Shown here in pieces: positions 9,904 to 18,378 of a stretch of DNA of 64,000 nt. This DNA comes from Lutimaribacter pacificus (GTDB lineage: Bacteria; Pseudomonadota; Alphaproteobacteria; Rhodobacterales; Rhodobacteraceae). The stretch is taken from NCBI RefSeq assembly GCF_900142185.1, contig NZ_FQZZ01000001.1, positions 124,001 through 188,000 on the forward strand, written 5' to 3'. Under the pieces are notes generated by a model. It made no database searches, was not told the origin of the DNA, and saw only the letters and a program-made list of their open reading frames with translations. Position numbers and translations under genes: made by a program. Positions within the stretch are counted from its first letter, which is position 1; each line of letters starts with the position of its first letter.

Positions 9904-10716
9904 ATGCTCGAAGTTCAGTCCTTGACCAAGATGTTTGGCGAAAAGGCCGCCGTGGACGCGGCCAGTTTCACCGTTGACCGCCCGATGATGATCGGGATCA
10001 TCGGACGGTCCGGCGCGGGCAAATCGACGCTGCTGCGGATGCTGAACCGCCTGAGCGATGCGACGACCGGCGCGATCCGTTTCGAAGGGCGGGACATCAC
10101 GTTGCTGAAAGGCGCGGATCGCCGCGAATGGCAGTCGCGCTGCGCGATGATCTTTCAGCAGTTCAACCTCGTGCCGCGCATGGACGTGGTGTCGAACGTG
10201 CTGCACGGCACGCTGAACCGCCGCTCGACCCTGGCGACGATGTTCAACCTCTATCCGCAGGCCGATATTCACAAGGCGATCGAGATCCTCGACCGTCTCG
10301 GCATTGCCGAACAGGCGCCCAAACGCGCCGAGGCGCTTTCGGGCGGGCAGCAGCAGCGGGTCGCAATCGCGCGGGCGCTGATGCAGGACCCGGCGGTGAT
10401 CCTCGCGGATGAGCCCATTGCCTCGCTCGACCCGATGAATGCCCAGATCGTGATGGAGGCGCTGCGCCGCATTCACGAGGAAGACGGGCGCATGGTGATC
10501 GCGAACCTGCACACGCTGGATACAGCGCGGCGTTATTGCGACCGGGTGATCGGGATGCGTGACGGGCGCATCGTGTTCGACGGCACGCCGCAGCAGCTGA
10601 CGACGGGCGTTGCCCGCGACATCTATGGCGCCGGTGCGGATTTTTCCGAGGCCGCCACCTCGACCGAGATCGAAACGCTGGACAGGACGGGCCCGCGCGC
10701 CGCGGTCCCCGCCTGA
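9904..10716 (+). CDS. phnC: phosphonate ABC transporter ATP-binding protein
   Basis: A 270-residue ABC ATPase with Walker [10 protein letters not shown], the Q-loop region [17 protein letters not shown], signature [15 protein letters not shown] and Walker [12 protein letters not shown]. The PhnC-specific stretch around [20 protein letters not shown] is present. It drives uptake of phosphonates (and possibly phosphite or phosphate esters) through PhnE. ATG 9904 has GGGGGAAA just upstream. It is the first gene of phnC-phnD-phnE1-phnE2-acetyltransferase and has 223 bp of upstream sequence. Confidence 0.96.
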   Translation: MLEVQSLTKMFGEKAAVDAASFTVDRPMMIGIIGRSGAGKSTLLRMLNRLSDATTGAIRFEGRDITLLKGADRREWQSRCAMIFQQFNLVPRMDVVSNVLHGTLNRRSTLATMFNLYPQADIHKAIEILDRLGIAEQAPKRAEALSGGQQQRVAIARALMQDPAVILADEPIASLDPMNAQIVMEALRRIHEEDGRMVIANLHTLDTARRYCDRVIGMRDGRIVFDGTPQQLTTGVARDIYGAGADFSEAATSTEIETLDRTGPRAAVPA

Positions 10717-10773
10717 GTCAGTCGCCCGCCCGCAGACGCGCGGGCAAAACCCCATCACGCAATGGAGATGATG

Positions 10774-11679
10774 ATGAAAAAGACCCTTGCCCTAGCCCTG
10801 GCCACCACCGCGCTGACCGGTGCCGTGCAGGCCCAGGAGATCACCGAATTCCGCATCGGCATCCTGGGCGGCGAGAACGCGCAGGACCGCATGAACAGCT
10901 ATAGCTGCCTGCAGGATTATGCCGCCGAAGAACTGGGCGTCGACGTCAAGCTGTTCGCGCCGGCCGACTATAACGGCGTGATCCAGGGCCTGCTGGGCGG
11001 CACCATCGACATGGCGTGGCTGGGCGCCTCGGGTTATGCCGCCACCTACCTGCAAGACCCCGAAGCGGTCGAGCCGGTGCTGGTCAAGGTCAACATGGAC
11101 GGCTCGATCGGTTATCACTCGATCGGTTTCGCCCGCAAGGATTCCGGCATTACCTCGCTGGAGGACATGAAGGGCAAGGTCTTCGGTTTCGGCGATCCGA
11201 ACTCGACCAGCGGCTACCTGATCCCCTCGATCGAGATCCCGCAGCAGACCGGCGGCACGATGAAATCGGGCGACTATTTCGGCGAGGTGAAATTCACCGG
11301 CGGTCACGAGCAGACCATCGTCGCGGTCTATAACGGCGATATCGACGGCGGCGTGACCTGGGCGGACGCGCAGGGCCATTGGGAAGACGGTTACAACTCG
11401 GGCGCGCTGCGCAAGGCCGTGGATGCCGGGCTGGTGGATATGAACGAACTGGTGGAGATCTGGAAATCCAAGGTCATCCCCGAAGGCCCCGTCGTGCTGC
11501 GCAAGGCGCTGCCGGCCGAGGTCAAGGCCAGCATGACCGAGCTGGTGGATACCCTGCACGAGCGTGACCAGGAATGTGCCTATGGCGTGGCTGCGGGCGA
11601 AACGCTGGGCTTTCAGCCGGTCGATCACGAAACCTATCTTTCGGTGATCGAGGCGCGCAAGGCCAAGATCGGCGGCTGA
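10774..11679 (+). CDS. phnD: phosphonate-binding periplasmic protein
   Basis: A PhnD-type solute-binding protein of about 301 residues. The signal peptide is MKKTLALALATTALTGAVQA. FRIGILGGENAQDRMNSY and the region TWLGASGYAATY-like (MAWLGASGYAATY) shape the phosphonate pocket, and GFGDPNSTSGYLIP is the family's Ser-Thr-Ser signature. Start 10774 is chosen because GGAG at 10764-10767 stands six bases before it. ATG 10762 would place that site inside the gene. The gene is followed at once by a strong hairpin with a T-run. Confidence 0.95.
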   Translation: MKKTLALALATTALTGAVQAQEITEFRIGILGGENAQDRMNSYSCLQDYAAEELGVDVKLFAPADYNGVIQGLLGGTIDMAWLGASGYAATYLQDPEAVEPVLVKVNMDGSIGYHSIGFARKDSGITSLEDMKGKVFGFGDPNSTSGYLIPSIEIPQQTGGTMKSGDYFGEVKFTGGHEQTIVAVYNGDIDGGVTWADAQGHWEDGYNSGALRKAVDAGLVDMNELVEIWKSKVIPEGPVVLRKALPAEVKASMTELVDTLHERDQECAYGVAAGETLGFQPVDHETYLSVIEARKAKIGG

Positions 11680-11696
11680 CCGCCCGAACGACACGA

Positions 11697-11728
11697 AACC
11701 GGCGGCCTGCCACGGCCGCCGGTTTTTT
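11697..11728 (+). terminator. hairpin with T-run between phnD and phnE1
   Basis: AACCGGCGGCC and GGCCGCCGGTT form a perfect 11-bp stem around a 6-nt loop, and six T residues (11723-11728) follow. It is a textbook intrinsic terminator placed inside an otherwise continuous operon. Partial termination would give more PhnD than PhnE. Confidence 0.85.
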
Positions 11729-11746
11729 CCTGATCCGAGGTATCCG

Positions 11747-12628
11747 ATGACCGACGCCACCCTTGGCAAGGCCCACAGCCCCGCGGCGATCGACGCGATC
11801 CAGTCCTCTTACATGGTGCAGGTGCAGCGCCGCCGGCTGTATGGCGGGCTGACGCTGATGATCTTCGTTCTGCTGATGGTGTCGGGCTTCGTGGTCGCCG
11901 ACGACCGCAACGCCGGCGGGTTCTGGGAAGGGCTGCACCAGATCGGCGACTATCCCGCCGCCGTGCTGAGCGAGGCATGGGCGAAGCGCGCCGATCTGCC
12001 CGCGCTTTTACTGCATTTCTTTCCCGCGCTGGTCGAGACGATCAACATCGCGGCGGTATCGACGCTGTTCGGGGCAGGCGCGGGGCTTGTGCTGTCGCTG
12101 CTGTCGACGCGCGGGCTGGCGCGCTGGCCGCGCCTGATCCCGCTGTTCCGGCGCTTCATGGATATCATGCGCGCGGTGCCCGAGATCGTTATCGCGCTGG
12201 TCCTGATCTTCATCCTCGGCGGCGGTCCGGTGCCCGCGATGATCGCCATCTCAATTCATACCGCGGGCGCGCTGGGCAAGATGTTTTCCGAGGTGGCCGA
12301 AAACGCCGATCTGAAACCCGTCGAGGGGCTGGCCTCGACCGGGGCGACATGGTCGCAGCGGATGTGGCTGGGCGTGCTGCCGCAGGTGGCGCCGAACTAT
12401 ATCAGCTATGCGCTGCTGCGGTTCGAGATCAATATCCGCGCCTCGGCCATCCTGGGCTTTGTCGGCGCGGGCGGCCTTGGCTACGAGCTGCGCAACTCGA
12501 TGGCCTGGGGGCCGGGCCAGTTCGACGAGGCGGCGGCGATCTTCATCCTGCTGTTCGGCACGATCGTGTTCTTCGACCAGTTGTCCAGCCGCTATCGCAA
12601 CCGCCTGAGCGAAGGGGCACACGCATGA
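11747..12628 (+). CDS. phnE1: phosphonate ABC transporter permease, first copy
   Basis: A 293-residue inner-membrane permease with a cytoplasmic N-terminus, about six hydrophobic segments and the EAA coupling loop (SEVAENADLKPVEGLASTGATWSQRM), which contacts PhnC. The C-terminal part GFVGAGGLGYELRNSM is typical of PhnE. GAGG lies before ATG 11747. Its stop overlaps the start of the second permease by four bases, so the two are translated together and probably pair as a heterodimer. Confidence 0.95.
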   Translation: MTDATLGKAHSPAAIDAIQSSYMVQVQRRRLYGGLTLMIFVLLMVSGFVVADDRNAGGFWEGLHQIGDYPAAVLSEAWAKRADLPALLLHFFPALVETINIAAVSTLFGAGAGLVLSLLSTRGLARWPRLIPLFRRFMDIMRAVPEIVIALVLIFILGGGPVPAMIAISIHTAGALGKMFSEVAENADLKPVEGLASTGATWSQRMWLGVLPQVAPNYISYALLRFEINIRASAILGFVGAGGLGYELRNSMAWGPGQFDEAAAIFILLFGTIVFFDQLSSRYRNRLSEGAHA

Positions 12629-13938
12629 CGACGGCCGATCTCGACCTGATGAAGCACAATGCCGAGGGCCTGTTCCGGCGCAAGCGTGTGCTGGCCTTTG
12701 CGATGCCGGCCATCGTCGCGGCCTATTTCGCCTATATCTTCTTTGCCTTCGACATTCCCGGTCTGGTCCAGCGGGCGAGCATGGACAATGCGGTGACGCT
12801 GGCCTCGGACAGCTGGTCCTACAAGGTGCATGTCACGCGCTCCAACAGCACGGGCGAAATCGCCTATGCTGTCGAGGGCGAGCGCAAGGGCGCCTATCCC
12901 GAGGGGCAGCGCCCCGACTGGGTAAGCGGCGGGGATATCGTGACCGTCGATCTGGGGCGCGGCTACCTGGTGCGCCTGCTGCCGGAGAACCGCACCGAGG
13001 TCGACATCCCCGGCTATGGCACGATCGAGGCGCAGGCCGGGGACCGGCAGGTCACGACCAACCTGGGCGACGATCTGCCCGACTGGATCAACGCCTCGGA
13101 CCGGCGGGTGGCGATCACCACCCCCGAGGGGCGGATCACCCTCACCGGCTCCAAGACCGAGGTGTTCAACTATTTTCCGGGGTGGGAACTGTTCTGGTTC
13201 ACCTTCGACAGCCCGTATCACGGGCAGCCGGTCACCCGCATCCTGTTCGGCGACCGGATCGACCCGGACCGCGCGAATATCGCCGGTGCGCTGGCCGACT
13301 GGTGGAACAACCCGATGTGGCGGCACAAGGACGTGGCCTGGGCCATCGGCGAAACGATCCTGATGGCGTTCCTGGGCACGATGGGGGCGGCGATGCTGGC
13401 CCTGCCGCTGGCATTCCTTGCGGCGCGGCGGTTCACGCCGATGGTGGTGGTGCGCGGGCTGACGCGGCGGCTGTTCGATTTCGTGCGCGGGGTCGACGCG
13501 CTGATCTGGACGGTGGTTCTGGCCCGCGCCTTCGGGCCGGGGCCGCTGACCGGATCGCTGGCAATCCTGATCACCGATACCGGCACCTTCGGCAAGATAT
13601 TCTCGGAGGCGCTGGAAAACGTCGATGGCAGGCAGATCGAGGGCGTCGCCTCGACCGGGGCGAAGCCGCTGCAACGCTATCGTTTCGGCGTGATCCCGCA
13701 GGTGGTGCCGGTGCTGCTGGCGCAGGTGCTGTATTTCCTGGAATCGAACACCCGGTCGGCCACCATCATCGGGGCGATCACCGGGGGCGGCATCGGGCTG
13801 ATGCTGACGCAGGCGATCCAGACCCAGAAGGACTGGGAAGAGGTGGCGTATTACATCGTCCTCGTTGTCGTGATGGTCATGCTGATGGACTGGTTCTCGG
13901 GCTGGCTGCGCGGCCGGCTGATCGGCCGGAAGGACTGA
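12625..13938 (+). CDS. phnE2: phosphonate ABC transporter permease with large extracytoplasmic insert
   Basis: A 437-residue PhnE paralogue, much longer than the usual 260-290. Residues 25-45 form the first membrane helix. Residues 46 to about 235 are hydrophilic, rich in beta-type sequence (DWVSGGDIVTVDLGRGYLVRL), and should face the periplasm. The standard permease core follows from about 238, with EAA loop SEALENVDGRQIEGVASTGAK. The insert may dock PhnD or sense ligand; this is inference. It overlaps phnE1 (ATGA) and ends one base before the acetyltransferase start. Confidence 0.92.
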   Translation: MTTADLDLMKHNAEGLFRRKRVLAFAMPAIVAAYFAYIFFAFDIPGLVQRASMDNAVTLASDSWSYKVHVTRSNSTGEIAYAVEGERKGAYPEGQRPDWVSGGDIVTVDLGRGYLVRLLPENRTEVDIPGYGTIEAQAGDRQVTTNLGDDLPDWINASDRRVAITTPEGRITLTGSKTEVFNYFPGWELFWFTFDSPYHGQPVTRILFGDRIDPDRANIAGALADWWNNPMWRHKDVAWAIGETILMAFLGTMGAAMLALPLAFLAARRFTPMVVVRGLTRRLFDFVRGVDALIWTVVLARAFGPGPLTGSLAILITDTGTFGKIFSEALENVDGRQIEGVASTGAKPLQRYRFGVIPQVVPVLLAQVLYFLESNTRSATIIGAITGGGIGLMLTQAIQTQKDWEEVAYYIVLVVVMVMLMDWFSGWLRGRLIGRKD

Positions 13939-13939
13939 C

Positions 13940-14557
13940 ATGGCGCGACTGAAACCCGACGCGGCCGTCATTCACGACGGCTGCACCATCACCGGCAGCA
14001 CCTTCGGCGCCTATGTCGAGATCGGTGCGGGATCGCGCGTCGCGCATAGCGAAGTCGGCGATTACTCCTATTGCGACCGCTATGCCGATATCGCCAATGC
14101 CACCGTCGGCAAATTCGCCAATATCGCCAGTTTCGTGCGGATCGGTGCCACCGATCACCCGTTGCACACGGCGGCCTGCCATCACTTCCTGTACCGCTCG
14201 GACGATTACTGGGACGATGCGGACCGTGACCCGGCCTTTTTCGCCCACCGCCTGTCCCGGCGCGCAGCGATTGGGCATGACACCTGGATCGGGCATGGCG
14301 CCATGATCAAGCCCGAGGTGACGCTGGGCCACGGCGCGGTGGTGGCGGCGGGCGCGGTCGTGACGCGGGATGTCGCCCCCTATACCATCGTCGCGGGCAC
14401 GCCGGCCCGGCCCTTGCGCGAAAGGCAGCCGCGCGCGATTGCCGACCGGCTGATCGCGCTGGCGTGGTGGGACTGGCCGCATGACGCGCTGCGCGCCGCG
14501 CTGGCCGATTTCCGAAAGCTGCGGGCCGAGGCGTTTCTTGAAAAATACGGCGGCTGA
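13940..14557 (+). CDS. phosphonate-locus hexapeptide acyltransferase
   Basis: A 205-residue left-handed beta-helix transferase with repeated hexapeptides (VEIGAGSRV, IGHDTWIGHGAMIKPEVTLGHGAVVAAGAVVT) and a C-terminal helix. It belongs to the phosphonate-metabolism hexapeptide family found with C-P lyase genes that lack phnO. It probably acetylates aminoalkylphosphonates or a pathway intermediate with acetyl-CoA, but the substrate is not proved. It starts one base after the phnE2 stop. A small hairpin spans its stop and that of convergent phnF. Confidence 0.88.
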   Translation: MARLKPDAAVIHDGCTITGSTFGAYVEIGAGSRVAHSEVGDYSYCDRYADIANATVGKFANIASFVRIGATDHPLHTAACHHFLYRSDDYWDDADRDPAFFAHRLSRRAAIGHDTWIGHGAMIKPEVTLGHGAVVAAGAVVTRDVAPYTIVAGTPARPLRERQPRAIADRLIALAWWDWPHDALRAALADFRKLRAEAFLEKYGG

Positions 14558-14576
14558 GTCGCGCGGTCTCAGCTTT
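14553..14576. terminator. short hairpin spanning two convergent stop codons
   Basis: GCTGAG and CTCAGC pair around a 9-nt loop and TTT follows on the plus strand. Both stop codons (acetyltransferase and phnF) lie in or beside the stem, and only 11 bp separate the genes. The stem is just 6 bp, so termination strength is doubtful. Confidence 0.4.
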
Positions 14577-15300
14577 CCAGCGTCAGGGTCACCCTGTCGC
14601 CGGCAAACCATGTGCGCCCGTACTCCACCGGCACGCCATGCCCGTCGACATTGACCCCGGTCGAGCGCAGCAGCGGGTCGCCCTCGCGCAGGTGCAGCAC
14701 AAGGGCGCGTGCCGCGTCAGCCCGCACCGCCGTCAGCCGGGTCGAGGCGCGGGTGTAATCGGCCACGCCCGCGCGGGCCAGCGCCTCGGTCACGCTGCTG
14801 ACCTCGGTCAGGGCGGTGTCGATGCCCGGCAGCCGCCCGATGGGAAAGACGCTTTCGAACACGGCAATCGGCAGGTCGTCGGCAAGCGACAGGCCATGAC
14901 AGGCGCAGACCTGGTCCTGCGGCGACAGCTCCAGCACCCGTGCCTCGCCCGGCGTGGCGGCGCGGAGCTCGATCTGCAGCACCTGCTTGCTGGGGCGGCG
15001 GCCCGCGGCCAGCAGATTTTCGTGAAACCGCACCCGCGCCCCGATCGGGTAATCGGTGGGCGCGGCGGCCACGAAGGCACCGGCCCCGCGCCGCGTGCGC
15101 ACCAGCCCCTCGTCGACGAGATGCGCAAGCGCGTGGCGCACCGTGTGGCGGTTGACGCCGAACCGGGCCGCCATCGCGGCCTCGGTCGGCAGCTTGTCGC
15201 CGGGCTGGTAACGGCCTTCGGAAATTTCGCCGCGCAGGGTGTCGGCGATGGCCTGCCATATCGGCGTGCGGGGGGGCGCGGGCCGGGTGCTGTCACTCAA
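14569..15300 (-). CDS. phnF: GntR/HutC-family regulator of C-P lyase
   Basis: A 243-residue regulator with an N-terminal winged helix (PIWQAIADTLRGEISEGRYQPGDKLPTE in part, then RFGVNRHTVRHALAHL as recognition helix, about residues 14-76) and a C-terminal UTRA ligand domain. It is divergent from phnG across 81 bp and convergent with the transport genes. By analogy with PhnF proteins it should repress the phn genes until phosphate is scarce or a ligand binds. A candidate operator lies beside the phnG promoter. Confidence 0.93.
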   Translation of the reverse strand: MSDSTRPAPPRTPIWQAIADTLRGEISEGRYQPGDKLPTEAAMAARFGVNRHTVRHALAHLVDEGLVRTRRGAGAFVAAAPTDYPIGARVRFHENLLAAGRRPSKQVLQIELRAATPGEARVLELSPQDQVCACHGLSLADDLPIAVFESVFPIGRLPGIDTALTEVSSVTEALARAGVADYTRASTRLTAVRADAARALVLHLREGDPLLRSTGVNVDGHGVPVEYGRTWFAGDRVTLTLES

Positions 15301-15339
15301 AATTCACAAATCTCCACTGTGCCCCAAGGGCGAATCTGC

Positions 15340-15364
15340 TATGATGTGTCTAGTTGTATAGGAA
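15340..15364 (+). promoter_or_regulatory. phnG promoter -10 and candidate PhnF operator
   Basis: TATGAT at 15340-15345 is a good -10 box. Immediately downstream, CTA at 15350 and TAG at 15359 form a CTA-N6-TAG palindrome of the kind bound by GntR/HutC proteins. A repressor there would block phnG transcription. A clear -35 box was not seen. Confidence 0.5.
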
Positions 15365-15381
15365 TAGCCGAAGTTGTCGAG

Positions 15382-15837
15382 ATGAAAGATACCGTTGACG
15401 GGAACGAGGACCGCAAAGGCTGGATGAGCCTGTTCGCCAGGGCGCCGGAGGGCCGGGTGGCGGCGTTGCTGGACGCGGCCTGCACGCGGCCCGGTTTCAC
15501 CTGGCTGCGCCCGCCCGAGATCGGCAGCGTCATGGTGCAGGGCCGGGCCGGGGGCACCGGCGCGCCGTTCAACCTGGGCGAAATGACGGTCACGCGCTGC
15601 GCGCTGAAACTGGCAAGTGGCGAGGCGGGCCATGCCTATGTGCAGGGCCGCCGCAAACCCGATGCCGAGGCGGCGGCGCTGGTCGATGCGCTGATGCAGA
15701 CCGACCTGGCCGATACGCTGCGAACGCAGGTGATCGCGCCCCTTGGGGCCGAACTGGCCGCCGCCACGCAGGCCCGCGCGAAAAAGGCAGCGGCGACCAG
15801 GGTCGATTTCTTCACAATGGTACGGGGAGAGGACTGA
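15382..15837 (+). CDS. phnG: C-P lyase core subunit PhnG
   Basis: A 151-residue PhnG with the family stretch MVQGRAGGTGAPFNLGEMTVTRCAL and GHAYVQGR. PhnG, H, I and J form the C-P lyase core complex, which links phosphonate to ribose from ATP and then breaks the C-P bond. ATG 15382 gives the usual length. ATG 15424 is a second possibility. The stop overlaps the phnH start (TGATG). First gene of phnGHIJKLNM. Confidence 0.93.
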   Translation: MKDTVDGNEDRKGWMSLFARAPEGRVAALLDAACTRPGFTWLRPPEIGSVMVQGRAGGTGAPFNLGEMTVTRCALKLASGEAGHAYVQGRRKPDAEAAALVDALMQTDLADTLRTQVIAPLGAELAAATQARAKKAAATRVDFFTMVRGED

Positions 15838-16427
15838 TGCACCCGCAAACCCTTGAAGGCGGTTTCGCAAACCCGGCCGCCGATGCGGCCCATGCCTTTC
15901 GCAGCGTGATGGAGGCGGTGGCCCGCCCCGGCACGATCCACGAAATCACCGGCGCCCGTCCGCCCGCACCGCTGTCGCCCGCCGCCGGGGCGGTGCTGCT
16001 GACGCTGTGCGATACCGACACGCCGCTGTACCTGGCCGGTGCGGCCGATTGCGACGCGGTGCGTGCCTGGCTCGCCTTTCACACCGGCGCACCGCTTGCG
16101 GGGCCGTCGGACTGCATGTTCGCGCTGGGCACGTGGGACGCGCTGCTGCCGCTGTCGGCCTATCCCAAGGGCTCACCCGAATATCCCGACCGCTCGGCCA
16201 CGCTGATCGTCGAGGCCCCGGCGCTTTCGGACGAGGGCGCCGTGTTGCAGGGGCCGGGCATCCGCGACACCGCCCGCCTGTCGCTGCCCGATATCGGGGC
16301 GTTCCGCCAAAACCGCGCGCTGTTCCCGCTCGGGCTCGATTTCCTGTTTACCTGCGACGGCCGCATCGCCGCGCTGCCGCGTGCGACACGGGTCGCGGCG
16401 CCGGCCGAGATGGCGGAGGCGCGCTGA
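15837..16427 (+). CDS. phnH: C-P lyase core subunit PhnH
   Basis: A 196-residue PhnH, close to the E. coli length. It opens with GGFANPAADAAHAFRSVMEAVARPG and shows PKGSPEYPDRSATLIVE, both typical. PhnH occupies the outer part of the PhnGHIJ complex and has no known activity alone. It is joined by TGATG overlaps to phnG before it and phnI after it, so equal translation of core subunits is expected. Confidence 0.94.
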   Translation: MHPQTLEGGFANPAADAAHAFRSVMEAVARPGTIHEITGARPPAPLSPAAGAVLLTLCDTDTPLYLAGAADCDAVRAWLAFHTGAPLAGPSDCMFALGTWDALLPLSAYPKGSPEYPDRSATLIVEAPALSDEGAVLQGPGIRDTARLSLPDIGAFRQNRALFPLGLDFLFTCDGRIAALPRATRVAAPAEMAEAR

Positions 16428-17524
16428 TGTATGTCGCGGTCAAGGGCGGCGAGGCCGCCATTCGCAACGCCCATGCCTGGCTGGCCGAGGAGCGCCGGGG
16501 CGATACTTCGGTCGCCGAATTGTCCATCGCGCAGATCCGCGAACAGCTCAGCCTGGCGGTCAACCGGGTGATGGCCGAGGGGTCGCTCTACGATCCCGAC
16601 CTTGCCGCGCTGGCGATCAAACAGGCGCGCGGCGACCTGATCGAAGCGGTGTTCCTGATCCGGGCCTATCGCACGACATTGCCGCGATTTGGCGCGACGC
16701 GGCCGGTCGAAACCGCTGACATGGCGTGTGACCGGCGCATCTCGGCCACGTTCAAGGATCTGCCGGGCGGGCAGATCCTGGGCCCGACATTCGACTACAC
16801 CCACCGGCTGCTGGATTTCAAACTGGCCGCCGAAGGGGGGAAAGAGGTGCAGCAGGCGGAGCAGGCCGGGGATGCCGCCCCGGCGCCGGTGCCGCATGTC
16901 ACCGGCTTCCTGAACCGCGAGGGGCTGATCGAAGAGGCCCCGCGCGACGACACCCCGCCGCCCGACCTGACCCGCGAACCGCTGGAAATGCCCGCCGACC
17001 GTGCGCTGCGCCTGCAGGCGCTGACCCGCGCGGACGAGGGGTTTACCCTGTCGCTGGCCTATTCCACGCAGCGCGGATACGCCCGCAACCACGCCTTCGT
17101 GGGCGAGTTGCGTATCGGCACCGTCGCGGTCGAAATGGACATCCCCGAGCTCGGGTTCGCCATTGATATCGGCGAGATCACCCTGACCGAATGCGAAACC
17201 GTCAACCAGTTCACAGGGTCGAAAACCGAACCGCCGCAATTCACCCGCGGCTACGGGCTGGTTTTCGGGCAGACCGAGCGCAAGGCGATCTCGATGGCGC
17301 TGGTCGACCGCGCGCTGCGCTGGGAGGAACTGGGCGAGGATGACATGGGCGCCCCGGCGCAGGATGCGGAATTCGTCCTGTATCATTCCGACAACATCCA
17401 GGCGACCGGGTTCCTGGAGCATATCAAGCTGCCCCATTACGTCGATTTCCAGTCGGAGCTGGAACTGGTGCGCAAACTGCGCCGCGAGGCGGGGGCAGAG
17501 CCGATGCAGGAGGCGGCGGAATGA
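16427..17524 (+). CDS. phnI: C-P lyase core subunit PhnI, nucleosidase/ribosylating component
   Basis: A 365-residue PhnI starting MYVAVKGGEAAI. Family stretches include DLIEAVFLIRAYRTTLPRF, LAYSTQRGYARNHAFVGELR and QFTGSKTEPPQFTRGYGL. It catalyses displacement of adenine from ATP by phosphonate, with PhnG, PhnH and PhnL. The start codon overlaps the phnH stop and its last four bases overlap phnJ (ATGA). A short low-similarity stretch rich in E, Q and A (near residues 140-165) is typical loop variation. Confidence 0.95.
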   Translation: MYVAVKGGEAAIRNAHAWLAEERRGDTSVAELSIAQIREQLSLAVNRVMAEGSLYDPDLAALAIKQARGDLIEAVFLIRAYRTTLPRFGATRPVETADMACDRRISATFKDLPGGQILGPTFDYTHRLLDFKLAAEGGKEVQQAEQAGDAAPAPVPHVTGFLNREGLIEEAPRDDTPPPDLTREPLEMPADRALRLQALTRADEGFTLSLAYSTQRGYARNHAFVGELRIGTVAVEMDIPELGFAIDIGEITLTECETVNQFTGSKTEPPQFTRGYGLVFGQTERKAISMALVDRALRWEELGEDDMGAPAQDAEFVLYHSDNIQATGFLEHIKLPHYVDFQSELELVRKLRREAGAEPMQEAAE

Positions 17525-18378
17525 CCGACCAAGCCTATAACTTCGCCTATCTCGACGAACAGACCAAGCGGATGATCCGCCGCGCGATCCTGAAAGGGCT
17601 GGCGATCCCCGGCTACCAGGTGCCCTTTGCCAGCCGCGAGATGCCGATGCCCTATGGCTGGGGCACCGGCGGCGTGCAGGTCAGTGCCGCCGTTCTGACG
17701 CCCGATGACCGGTTCAAGGTGATCGACCAGGGCGCAGACGACACCACCAACGCCGTCTCGATCCGCAGCTTTTTCGAACGTACCGCCGGGGTGGCGACGA
17801 CCACCGTCACCACCGAGGCAACGGTGATCCAGACCCGCCACCGCATCCCCGAGGTGCCGCTGGCCGAGGGGCAGATCCTCGTCTACCAGGTGCCAATCCC
17901 CGAGCCGCTGCGCTTTCTCGAACCGCGCGAAAGCGAGACCCGCAAGATGCACAGCCTTGAGGAATACGGGCTGATGCATGTGAAGCTTTACGAGGATATC
18001 GCGCGCCACGGGCATATCGCGACCTCCTACGCCTACCCGGTGAAGGTCGAGGGGCGCTACGTGATGGACCCGTCGCCGATCCCGAAATTCGACAACCCGA
18101 AACTGGCCGATTGCCCGGCGATCCAGCTTTTCGGCGCCGGGCGCGAGCAGCGGATTTATGCGCTGCCGCCCTATACGCAGGTTGTCAGCCTCGATTTCGA
18201 GGATCACCCGTTCGAGGCGTCCCGCGCCGATCACCCCTGCGGGTTGTGCGGGGCGGTGGACAGCTATCTTGACGAGGTGATCACTGACGATGCGGGCGGG
18301 CGGATGTTCGTCTGCTCCGACACCGATTATTGCGAGACCCGGCAGGCCGCCGGCCATCGCGGAAAGGATGCGGCATGA
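17521..18378 (+). CDS. phnJ: radical SAM C-P lyase PhnJ
   Basis: A 285-residue PhnJ, the catalytic subunit that cleaves alkyl-ribose phosphonate to alkane and a cyclic ribose phosphate using S-adenosylmethionine and a 4Fe-4S cluster. Cys240, Cys243 and Cys265 match the cluster ligands, and Cys271 matches the thiyl-radical cysteine of E. coli (241, 244, 266, 272). All catalytic residues are therefore intact. It overlaps phnI and phnK by four bases each. Confidence 0.97.
   Translation: MTDQAYNFAYLDEQTKRMIRRAILKGLAIPGYQVPFASREMPMPYGWGTGGVQVSAAVLTPDDRFKVIDQGADDTTNAVSIRSFFERTAGVATTTVTTEATVIQTRHRIPEVPLAEGQILVYQVPIPEPLRFLEPRESETRKMHSLEEYGLMHVKLYEDIARHGHIATSYAYPVKVEGRYVMDPSPIPKFDNPKLADCPAIQLFGAGREQRIYALPPYTQVVSLDFEDHPFEASRADHPCGLCGAVDSYLDEVITDDAGGRMFVCSDTDYCETRQAAGHRGKDAA

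Noticed and set aside
11697-11728. Operon end after phnD, meaning phnE1 starts a new operon
   Set aside because: No promoter fits in the 18 bp after the T-run and the phn transport genes keep their standard order, so attenuation within one operon is more likely.
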